Assembly (NCBI GenBank): GCA_013812485.1 | Contig: JACCTJ010000148.1 | Span: forward strand, 1 to 9,385 | Reading direction: 5' to 3' | From: Thermoleophilaceae bacterium | Lineage (GTDB): Bacteria > Actinomycetota > Thermoleophilia > Solirubrobacterales > Thermoleophilaceae | Length of the DNA stretch: 9,385 nt | Shown here: positions 1-5,501 of the stretch, in pieces | Layout of the letters: the number at the start of each line of letters is the position of its first letter | Position numbering within the stretch: position 1 is the first letter of the stretch | The notes under the pieces: model-generated | The model's database searches: none | Told to the model about the DNA's origin: nothing | The model's input: the letters and a program-made list of their open reading frames with translations, nothing else | Program-made: the position numbers and the translations under genes

Positions 1-371
1 GACATGACCCGTCCCATCTCCTTGGGCGAGGAGGCGCCCGACTCGGCCAAGGCGTCGCCGACGAGCGCTTCGAGCTCCGCGTCGGAGAGCTCGGCCGGAA
101 GGTAGGCCTCTATCAGCTCGGCCTCGCTCCGCTCGGACCCGGCGAGGTCGTCGCGGCCGGCGTCGGCGTAGGCCTCCGCGGCCTCGATGCGGCGCTTTCG
201 CTCCCGGCGCAGGACGGCGAGCTCGTCGGCGGCATCGATGCCGCCGGCCGCGGCCTCCTTGGAGGCCTTCTGGAGCTCCGAGGCAACCAGGCGCAGGGCC
301 TGAGCCCGCCGGCGATCGCCCGACCGAAGGGCGACGACCGCGTCGGCCTGGACCTGCGCGAGGATCGACAT
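1..371 (-). CDS. yqeY: GatB/YqeY-domain protein (3' end beyond window)
   Basis: This open frame starts at ATG 371-369 and runs leftward out of the window without a stop, giving 123 residues; the family is usually about 150, so only a short C-terminal part is missing. The YqeY pattern is clear: an N-terminal helix with LRLVASELQKASKE, then LRRERKRRIEAAEAY, an ERSEAELIEAYLPAELSDAEL segment in the second half, and SSPKEMGRVM at the end of the visible part. The family resembles the tRNA-interacting tail domain of GatB, the amidotransferase subunit, but stand-alone YqeY proteins have no firmly established reaction. The protein should be cytosolic, with no signal peptide or membrane segment. It is divergent from the permease gene at 459. 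A TACACT box ends 7 nt before the ATG, which suggests a leaderless mRNA. Family assignment is firm; role is not. Confidence 0.9.
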   Translation of the reverse strand, partial: MSILAQVQADAVVALRSGDRRRAQALRLVASELQKASKEAAAGGIDAADELAVLRRERKRRIEAAEAYADAGRDDLAGSERSEAELIEAYLPAELSDAELEALVGDALAESGASSPKEMGRVM

Positions 372-378
372 TCCCCTC

Positions 379-384
379 AGTGTA
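379..384 (-). promoter_or_regulatory. Candidate -10 box of yqeY, leaderless spacing
   Basis: On the minus strand TACACT matches the actinobacterial -10 pattern TANNNT, and seven bases (GAGGGGA) separate it from the ATG at 371. Transcription would then begin at or next to the A of the start codon. The GAGGGG lies too close to the ATG to act as a normal Shine-Dalgarno site. I find no convincing -35 at 16-19 bp. Promoter function is inferred from sequence and position. Confidence 0.45.
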
Positions 385-458
385 GGGCGGCCCGGCGATG
401 GTCCGGCGTAGCGTCGAGCCGAGGGCCGGTGCCCCGGCCGCGTTGCTAAGAAGAGCGG

Positions 459-1715
459 ATGGCATTCGCCGTGATCGTCTTCCTCGTCGCCCTGGCGGTC
501 ATCGCCAGCGAGCGGGTGCATCGCACCCAGGTCGCGCTGATCGGGGCGGCGACCGTCGTCGTGGCGGGCGTCATCGAGCAGGAGCAGGCGATCGAGGCGA
601 TCGACTTCAACACGATCGGGCTGCTCGCGGGGATGATGCTCGTCGTCCGCCTGACCGAGCCGACGGGGATCTACAACTACATGGCGATCCGGGCCGGCCA
701 GCTCGCCCGCGGGCGGCCGCTGCCCGTGGTGATCGCGCTCACCGGGACCACCGCGGTGCTCTCGGCCTTCCTCGACAACCTCACCACCATCCTCCTGATG
801 GTGCCGATCACCTTCCTGCTCGCCGACACCCTCGACCTCCCGCCGATCCCGCTGATCATCATGGAGATCATCGCCTCGAACATCGGCGGCACCGCGACCC
901 TGATCGGCGATCCGCCCAACATCCTGATCGCCGGCGCGACCGGGCTGTCGTTCAACGAGTTCCTGGTCAACCTCGCGCCGATCGCCGCGCTCACGCTCGT
1001 CGTGGTGATCGGCGTCCTCTACGCCGTCTACCGGCCACGACTCCAGATCGCCGCGGAGAACCGCGAGAAGGTGATGTCGCTCGACGCGCGCCGCTCGATC
1101 GAGGACCCCGCCGAGCTGAAGCGCACGCTGCCGATCCTCGTGCTCACCATCCTCGGCTTCTTCGCCCACCAGGCCCTCGGGCTCGAGCCGGCCACGGTCG
1201 CGCTCACCGGCGCCTCGGCGATGCTGCTGGCCTCGCGCCAGCCGGTGGAGGAGGCCCTCAGCGGCATCGAGTGGGCGACGCTGTTCTTCTTCCTCGGCCT
1301 GTTCGTGCTCGTGGGGTCGCTCGAGGTCACCGGCGCGATCGACGAGGTCGCCCAGGGGATCGGCGGGATCACGGGTGGCAACCGCACGGCTGAGCTCCTC
1401 GGCATCACCTGGATATCGGCCATCGGCTCGGGTGTGGTCGACAACATCCCCTTTACGGCGGCGATGATCCCCGTGGTCGAGCAACTCCAGGCGGGCGACG
1501 GCGGAGACGACGCGTACTGGTGGGCGCTGTCGCTCGGGGCGTGCTTCGGGGGAAACGCGACGCTGATCGCCGCGGCGGCTAACGTCGCGGCGTCCGGGCT
1601 CGCCGAGCGAGCGGGCCAGCCGATCTCCTTCCTCGGCTTCCTGGCCGTCGGGCTGCCGGTGACCCTGCTGTCGATGGTGATGGCGACGGGCTACATCGCC
1701 GTGCGCTATCTGTAG
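459..1715 (+). CDS. ArsB/NhaD/SLC13-type ion transporter (IT superfamily permease)
   Basis: This 418-residue integral membrane protein belongs to the ion-transporter (CitMHS/ArsB/NhaD) superfamily. Two inverted-repeat signatures are visible: FLDNLTTILLMVP (residues 104-116) followed by NIGGTATLIGDPPN (141-154), and VVDNIPFTAAMIPVV (326-340) followed by SLGACFGGNATLIAAAANV (358-376). The paired DN and GGNAT/GGTAT elements form the substrate-binding hairpins in this superfamily. A polar stretch at about 192-222 is a likely cytoplasmic linker between the two halves. The start is well fixed: an in-frame TAA at 447-449 lies four codons upstream and ATG 459 is the only start after it. No good Shine-Dalgarno is present. 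Substrate cannot be read from the sequence: no arsR, arsA or arsC is nearby, and the surrounding Mrp and CPA1 antiporters favour Na+/H+ exchange of NhaD type, but dicarboxylate or another anion remains possible. It is followed after 9 bp, in the same frame, by a CBS protein. Confidence 0.9.
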   Translation: MAFAVIVFLVALAVIASERVHRTQVALIGAATVVVAGVIEQEQAIEAIDFNTIGLLAGMMLVVRLTEPTGIYNYMAIRAGQLARGRPLPVVIALTGTTAVLSAFLDNLTTILLMVPITFLLADTLDLPPIPLIIMEIIASNIGGTATLIGDPPNILIAGATGLSFNEFLVNLAPIAALTLVVVIGVLYAVYRPRLQIAAENREKVMSLDARRSIEDPAELKRTLPILVLTILGFFAHQALGLEPATVALTGASAMLLASRQPVEEALSGIEWATLFFFLGLFVLVGSLEVTGAIDEVAQGIGGITGGNRTAELLGITWISAIGSGVVDNIPFTAAMIPVVEQLQAGDGGDDAYWWALSLGACFGGNATLIAAAANVAASGLAERAGQPISFLGFLAVGLPVTLLSMVMATGYIAVRYL

Positions 1716-1724
1716 TCGACGAGG

Positions 1725-2192
1725 ATGAGTCCCGACGCCCTCAAGAGAGCCCTCGTCCGCGAGGTGCCAACGCTCGCCGGCGATCGCGAGGTCGGGGACG
1801 CCGTGCACGAGATCGTCGCGAGCGGCCTGCCCGCGCTGCCGGTGGTCGACGACCGCGGGCGGTTTGTGGGCCTGTTCGGCGAGCGCGAGCTGATCGGCGC
1901 TCTCTTTCCCGGCTACTTCGGGGAGCTGCGCTCGGCCGCCTTCGTCCCCCATTCGATCGACGAGGTGATCGAGCGCCGCCTCGAGTGCCGTCGCGATCCG
2001 GTCAGCCGCTACGCCAACACCGAGCCGACCGCGGCGGGGCCGGACTTCTCCGACGCGCAGCTCGCGGAGACCTTCCTCCACCACCGCGTCCTGATCGTCC
2101 CGATCCTCGACGAGGACGGTCGCGTCACGGGGGTCGTGACCAGGTCTGACTTCTTCAGGGCTCTGGCCGATCGCCTGACGGGCCGCGAGTGA
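1725..2192 (+). CDS. Stand-alone CBS-pair protein, putative regulator of the upstream permease
   Basis: This is a 155-residue soluble protein with two CBS motifs. The first covers about residues 10-62, with LPVVDDRGRFVGLFGERELI. The second covers about 92-150, with VPILDEDGRVTGVVTRSDFF. The second keeps the T-x-S-D element (T139-R-S-D142) that in CBS domains contacts the ribose of a bound adenosine nucleotide; the first has GERE there, so one ligand site may be degenerate. CBS pairs commonly bind AMP, ATP or related nucleotides and gate enzymes or channels. The gene begins 9 bp after the permease stop, in the same frame, so coupled translation is likely. GAGG directly abuts the ATG and is too close for a normal ribosome binding site. 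A role as regulatory subunit of the permease is inferred from adjacency. It ends 10 bp from the end of convergent mrpG. Confidence 0.85.
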   Translation: MSPDALKRALVREVPTLAGDREVGDAVHEIVASGLPALPVVDDRGRFVGLFGERELIGALFPGYFGELRSAAFVPHSIDEVIERRLECRRDPVSRYANTEPTAAGPDFSDAQLAETFLHHRVLIVPILDEDGRVTGVVTRSDFFRALADRLTGRE

Positions 2193-2202
2193 CGATGTCG
2201 AG

Positions 2203-2556
2203 CTAGTAGCGCTCCGGGGCGTCCGCCTCGCGCGTCGGACCCGACTCGTCGATCACCCGCTCCCCCTTCATCGGCTCGCCCGCCCGCCAGGCCGCGCGCG
2301 CGACGACGTGCGCGGAGACCGGCGCGGTGACCAGGAGGAAGGCCGCGACCAGCAGCCCCCGCAGCGCGGTCGGCGACTCACCTCTGAGCATGGCGGCGAC
2401 GAGCAGGCAGATCACCCCGAGGGCCACGGCCTTGCTCTGGGCGTGGAGCTTCGTGTAGGCGTCGGGCATCCGGTAGATGCCCACCACTCCCAGGGTCATG
2501 ACCACGAGGCCGAGCACGACGAGCGCGTCGACAAGCCAGACGAGCACGCCGCTCAC
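2203..2556 (-). CDS. mrpG: Mrp antiporter subunit G (MnhG/PhaG)
   Basis: This 117-residue membrane subunit has about three hydrophobic helices. The family signature is plain: GIYRMPDAYTKLHA (26-39) followed by SKAVALGV (41-48), where most members read G-x-Y/L-R-x-P-D-x-Y-x-R-L-H. A conserved-type proline sits in the third helix (LVTAPVSAHVVARAAWR, P81). The last 25 residues form a charged tail. MrpG is required for assembly and activity of the complex; it has no known catalysis alone. The start is GTG 2556-2554, overlapping the mrpF stop as GTGA, so translation is probably coupled to mrpF. No strong Shine-Dalgarno is seen. It is the last gene of the operon and ends in TAG. Confidence 0.93.
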   Translation of the reverse strand: MSGVLVWLVDALVVLGLVVMTLGVVGIYRMPDAYTKLHAQSKAVALGVICLLVAAMLRGESPTALRGLLVAAFLLVTAPVSAHVVARAAWRAGEPMKGERVIDESGPTREADAPERY

Positions 2557-2819
2557 GACGGGTGCGACTCGTCGTAGTAGCGCGCGGCCGCGAGCGTGGC
2601 CGCGAAGGCCACGAGCGCGAGCACGAGGGCCGCGTCGAGGTAGTAGGTCTCGCGCCGGTCGGCCGCGAACACCGCCAGCAGGCCGACGAGGACGAGGACC
2701 AAGGTGTCGAGCGACAGGATCCGCTCTGCGGGGCTCGAGCGGCGCGCGACGAGCGCGACCGAGGCTCCGAGGAGCCCGGCGATCCAGAGCACCGCGAGGT
2801 CGAGCACGAGCGCGTGCAT
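2553..2819 (-). CDS. mrpF: Mrp antiporter subunit F (MnhF/PhaF)
   Basis: This 88-residue, three-helix membrane subunit is of usual family length. The loop SPAERILSLDTL (29-40) carries the R and D of the MrpF signature (typically RV-x-ALD-x-L), with D38 at the conserved aspartate. The third helix starts YLDAALVLALVAFAATLAAAR (about 61-80), again typical. In Mrp structures F packs with E and G in the region implicated in cation passage. The ATG at 2819 directly follows the TAG of mrpE (2822-2820) with no base between and in the same frame; no Shine-Dalgarno is apparent, so initiation probably depends on ribosomes finishing mrpE. Its end overlaps mrpG by 4 bp. Confidence 0.92.
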   Translation of the reverse strand: MHALVLDLAVLWIAGLLGASVALVARRSSPAERILSLDTLVLVLVGLLAVFAADRRETYYLDAALVLALVAFAATLAAARYYDESHPS

Positions 2820-3329
2820 CTACGGGAAGACGGGACGCTGGTAGCGCTCGTAGAGGTGCCGCTGCTGGTCTCGGACCCGTTTTGGATCGGCCGCGTCGAG
2901 GGCATGCACGAGCATGACCCTCCGCTCCCAGTCGAGGTCGACGACCAGCTCGCCCGGGGTGAGCGAGATCGCGATGCTCGACACTGCGACTCCGAAGTCG
3001 CTGCGCTCGTCCATGGGGACCGCGACCAGGCCGCTGACGTGGGCCGGCGTGGGCCGGAGCACGGCGACGCTGACGCGCCAGGTGCCCACCAAGACCTCTC
3101 GGGCCACGATCAGCAGGAAGGCGGGAAGTCCGAGAGCGCGCCGCGCGAGCTCCCCGACGCCCGGCGCGCGATGCGCGAACAGGAAGCCCCTCAGGGCGAA
3201 CAGTACGAGAGCGGCGATCAAGGCTCCGAGCAGGAGGTCGAGCCCCGCGAAGCTGCCGAGGGTCAGGGCGTAGACCAGCACGAGCGCCGCGAGCGCGGAC
3301 CCGGCCTCGCCCGCGCGGCCCGGGCTCAT
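2820..3329 (-). CDS. mrpE: Mrp antiporter subunit E (MnhE/PhaE)
   Basis: This subunit has 169 residues, the usual family size. Hydrophobic segments span about 11-52, followed by a membrane or amphipathic stretch at about 66-82 and a soluble C-terminal domain. That domain holds the MNHE signature: SSIAISLTPGELVVDLD (117-133), with the SLTPG core, then VMLVHALDAAD (138-148), equal to the usual L-x-V-H-x-L-D. The last 20 residues are charged and probably helical. The start ATG 3329 overlaps the mrpD stop as ATGA. The frame stays open far upstream inside mrpD, but that extension has no membrane character and is a shadow. Only a weak purine stretch precedes the ATG, so coupling to mrpD is likely. 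It ends in TAG, followed in the same frame by mrpF. Confidence 0.92.
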   Translation of the reverse strand: MSPGRAGEAGSALAALVLVYALTLGSFAGLDLLLGALIAALVLFALRGFLFAHRAPGVGELARRALGLPAFLLIVAREVLVGTWRVSVAVLRPTPAHVSGLVAVPMDERSDFGVAVSSIAISLTPGELVVDLDWERRVMLVHALDAADPKRVRDQQRHLYERYQRPVFP

Positions 3330-4696
3330 CCCGCGCCGCCCGCGAGCATGGCGGCCGCGCGCCGGCTGACGGCGAGCAGCGGCTCGGGCCAGAGGCCCAG
3401 CGCGAGCACGACGACCGCCACGCTCGCGGTCACCGCGCCGATCGCGCGACCTCCGGCCGGCACCGAGCGCTCCTCGCGCCAGAAGTCGTGCTGGTAGATC
3501 TGGAACATGTAGACGAACGACAGGGCGCTGCCGAGCACGAGCAGCCCGAGCACCACGGCTCCCTGCTCGACGCCGGCTCGCAGCACCTCGAGCTTGGCCA
3601 GGAAGCCGGCGGCCGGGGGCACGCCCGCGACGCTCAGGGCGCCGACCGCGAAGGCCAGCCCGACGAGCCAGCCGCGGAGCTCCGAGGCGAGGAACAGGAG
3701 CGCCTTGTTGAGGCTGTTGACCACGGCGTAGAGGATCGCGGCGGCGTAGCCCACCGGGCCCCCGATGGCGAGCGCGACGATCACGTAGCCGACCTGGCCG
3801 ATCGACGAGTAGGCGAGGACGCCGGGAGCGCTGCGGCGCGCCACCGCCTGGAGGCTGCCGTAGAGGAGGCTGGCGATCCCGAGGACGAGCAGGACGGGCG
3901 CCCCCAGGCGAAGGGTCTCCGGGAGGATGTCGGCGCCGAAGCGCAGCAGCCCGTAGGCCCCGATGTTGGCCAGCGCGCCGCCGAGGATCGCGGCCACGGC
4001 GGGCCGCGCGCTGGCGTAGACCGTCGGCAGCCAGAAGTGGAAGGGGAAGAGCCCGAGCTTGACCAGGAAGGCCACGAGCAGCGAGATCGCGATCGGGACC
4101 GTCGCGGCCGAGTCCACGGTCGCGACGCGCTCGGCTACGAGCTCCATGGTCAGGGTCCCGGTTACCCGGTAGAGGCCGGCGACGCCGATCAGGAAGATGA
4201 ACGAGCCGAGCAGGTTGACGACTGCGAACACCAGGCCGGCCCGAAGCTGGCGCGCCTCCTGGCCGTAGGTGGTGAGCGAGTAGGCGGCGATCATCGCCAG
4301 CTCGAAGAAGACGTAGAAGTTGAAGACGTCGCCGGTCAGGAACAGCCCGCACAGGCCCGTGGTCAGGAACAGGGCGAGCGCGCCGAAGGTCCGCGAGCGG
4401 GTGCCGTGCAGCGCCTCGAACAGGACGGCGGCGAGCACGACTCCGACGGAGACGGCGGCGAATGTGGCCCCGAGCGCGTCCGCCGAGAAGACGATGCCGA
4501 TGCCCATCGGCCAGCCCCCGGCGACCGTGGTCCGCGGTCCGTGGGCGAGGACGTCGAGCAGGAGGGCGAGCGAGGACGCGAACACGAGGGCCAGGGCGGC
4601 CACGACGAGCCACGCCACCCAGCGCCGGCGGCTGTCGAGCAGGGCGAGCACCACGGCGGCGACCCAGGCGATCATCAGAGGAAGGACGGGGCTCAC
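3326..4696 (-). CDS. mrpD: Mrp antiporter subunit D (MnhD/PhaD, proton-translocating, NuoM/N-like)
   Basis: This 456-residue polytopic protein is of the complex I antiporter-like family. Key elements in order: FNFYVFFELAMIAAYSL with the TM5 glutamate E132; LLVAFLVKLGLFPFHFWLP with the TM7 lysine K213 and H220; APGVLAYSSIGQVGYV (290-305); NSLNKALLFL (327-336) with K331; and GVPPAAGFLAKLEVL (358-372) with K368. E132 and K213 are the pair essential for proton transfer in studied MrpD proteins, and both are present. Two oddities: the loop after K331 is about 19-20 residues shorter than the equivalent in MrpA of this same operon, and the His often found four residues before that lysine is N327. 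Total length is also below the usual 480-500. The start is GTG 4696, overlapping the mrpC stop as GTGA and preceded by a very strong Shine-Dalgarno site. Confidence 0.94.
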   Translation of the reverse strand: MSPVLPLMIAWVAAVVLALLDSRRRWVAWLVVAALALVFASSLALLLDVLAHGPRTTVAGGWPMGIGIVFSADALGATFAAVSVGVVLAAVLFEALHGTRSRTFGALALFLTTGLCGLFLTGDVFNFYVFFELAMIAAYSLTTYGQEARQLRAGLVFAVVNLLGSFIFLIGVAGLYRVTGTLTMELVAERVATVDSAATVPIAISLLVAFLVKLGLFPFHFWLPTVYASARPAVAAILGGALANIGAYGLLRFGADILPETLRLGAPVLLVLGIASLLYGSLQAVARRSAPGVLAYSSIGQVGYVIVALAIGGPVGYAAAILYAVVNSLNKALLFLASELRGWLVGLAFAVGALSVAGVPPAAGFLAKLEVLRAGVEQGAVVLGLLVLGSALSFVYMFQIYQHDFWREERSVPAGGRAIGAVTASVAVVVLALGLWPEPLLAVSRRAAAMLAGGAG

Positions 4697-5064
4697 ACCG
4701 ACACCTCCTCCTGCTCGAGCTCCTGCTCGCGGCGGGTCTCGAGCTGCGAGAGCTCGTCGAGGTCGATCGTCTCACTCGTGGCGTAGACCTGGTAGGCGAG
4801 CACGAACAGCAGAGCCGCGACGGCCAGCCCGATGACGATCCCGGTCAGCGCCAGCGCCTGGACGACGGGGTCTGAGACCGCCCCGTCGCCGAGCGGCAGA
4901 ATCGGGGCGCGACCACGGTCGAGGGCGGCGGCCAGCAGGGCCAGGATGGCGGCGTTCGACACGAGCACGAGACCGGCGACGATCCTGAGCAGGTCGGGCT
5001 TCAGCATCAGGTAGGCGCCCGAGCCGAACAGCGTTCCGACCGTCGCCGCGAGGAGCAGGATCAC
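4693..5064 (-). CDS. mrpC: Mrp antiporter subunit C (MnhC, NuoK-like)
   Basis: This 123-residue subunit has three transmembrane helices (about 2-20, 27-48 and 70-94) and belongs to the NuoK/MnhC family. Diagnostic stretches are GLVLVSNAAILALL (31-44) in helix 2 and DPVVQALALTGIVIGLA (65-81) leading into helix 3, close to the family pattern DPLPQALVLTAIVIG. In the complex MrpC sits between the MrpA and MrpD modules, as NuoK does between antiporter-like subunits of complex I. The start is GTG 5064, overlapping the mrpB stop as GTGA, with GAGGAG eight bases upstream. The C-terminal tail (about 97-123) is strongly charged, and its last Glu-Glu-Val codons form the ribosome binding site of mrpD. 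Confidence 0.94.
   Translation of the reverse strand: MILLLAATVGTLFGSGAYLMLKPDLLRIVAGLVLVSNAAILALLAAALDRGRAPILPLGDGAVSDPVVQALALTGIVIGLAVAALLFVLAYQVYATSETIDLDELSQLETRREQELEQEEVSV
4702..4711 (-). promoter_or_regulatory. Strong Shine-Dalgarno for mrpD, inside mrpC
   Basis: On the minus strand this reads GGAGGAGGTG, containing an 8-base match (AGGAGGTG) to the 16S anti-Shine-Dalgarno, with five bases to the GTG start at 4696. It is the strongest ribosome binding site in the operon and supports the GTG start. It is built from the codons for E-E-V near the end of MrpC. Confidence 0.8.
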
Positions 5065-5501
5065 GAGCGCTGCTCCTCTTCCTCACCCGGATGGGCGAAC
5101 AGGTGGAGCCCGGTGACCACCGTGCCGAGCACGAGCAGGCAGACCCCGACGTCGAAGAGCACGGGGGTGATGAGCTCGAGCGTGCCGACCTTCACCGGGC
5201 TCACGCCGGGCTCGGGCCGGTGCTTGAGGACGGGCTCTCCCGCGAGCATGGGCGCGACCGCAACCGCCAGGGCCAGGCCGAGCCCGCCGAGCGCCAGCCG
5301 GTAGGCCCAGCGCACGGGCAGCAGGCTCTCGGCCCGGCGCTGACCGAAGGCCACGTCCTGGAGGACGAAGCCGACGGCGGCGAGCAGCCCGGCCGCGAAC
5401 CCGTCGCCGACGTCGGTGTAGCCCTTCACGAGCATGCCCGCGGCGAGGACGAGCAGAGGCGCGAGCAGGAGCCGCGCGAGCGTCTGGGTGGGCAGCGTCA
5501 C
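5061..5501 (-). CDS. mrpB: Mrp antiporter subunit B (MnhB)
   Basis: This 146-residue, four-helix membrane protein has the MnhB domain. Its marks are an N-terminal helix followed by GYTDVGDGFAAGLLAAVGFV (27-46), equal to the usual P-G-G-G-F-x-G-G-L region, and the last helix LFDVGVCLLVLGTVVTGLHLF (115-135), matching the family F-D-x-G-V-x-L-V-V-x-G. The start is GTG 5501, overlapping the mrpA stop as GTGA. The open frame continues far upstream antisense to nothing and out of frame with mrpA, but only this last part has MnhB features. No Shine-Dalgarno precedes it, suggesting coupling to mrpA. The acidic tail (GEEEEQRS) encodes the purine-rich site used by mrpC. MrpB is present in all Mrp complexes and is structurally required. 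Confidence 0.92.
   Translation of the reverse strand: MTLPTQTLARLLLAPLLVLAAGMLVKGYTDVGDGFAAGLLAAVGFVLQDVAFGQRRAESLLPVRWAYRLALGGLGLALAVAVAPMLAGEPVLKHRPEPGVSPVKVGTLELITPVLFDVGVCLLVLGTVVTGLHLFAHPGEEEEQRS
5073..5078 (-). promoter_or_regulatory. Shine-Dalgarno for mrpC, inside mrpB
   Basis: The minus strand reads GAGGAG, within a longer GAGGAAGAGGAG run (5073-5084), eight bases before the GTG start of mrpC at 5064. It is formed by the Glu codons of the MrpB tail. Spacing and sequence fit a functional site and support the chosen start. Confidence 0.65.

Noticed and set aside
398..1393. A 331-codon plus-strand open frame overlapping the permease gene, rich in Arg, Gly and Pro.
   Set aside because: It is a +1/+2-type shadow in high-GC coding DNA: low-complexity RRG/RDR composition, no domain, and it lies over a permease with clear motifs.
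459..1715. Arsenite efflux pump (arsB) in an arsenic resistance operon.
   Set aside because: The superfamily fits, but no arsR, arsC, arsA or arsD is present, and the cation antiporter setting argues against a specific arsenic assignment.
2193..2225. Possible bidirectional terminator between the CBS gene and mrpG (GAGC...GCTC and CTA-G-TAG pairings).
   Set aside because: Stems are only 3-4 bp and no T-run is present on either strand; this is within chance in GC-rich DNA.
2562..4786. Long plus-strand open frames (2562-3497, 3488-4786) antisense to mrpC-mrpF, with very acidic and basic, Gln-rich products.
   Set aside because: Leu and Ala codons ending in C/G read antisense as Glu, Gln, Arg and Gly, so antisense frames of GC-rich membrane genes yield such charged pseudo-proteins. 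No motif or start signal supports them.
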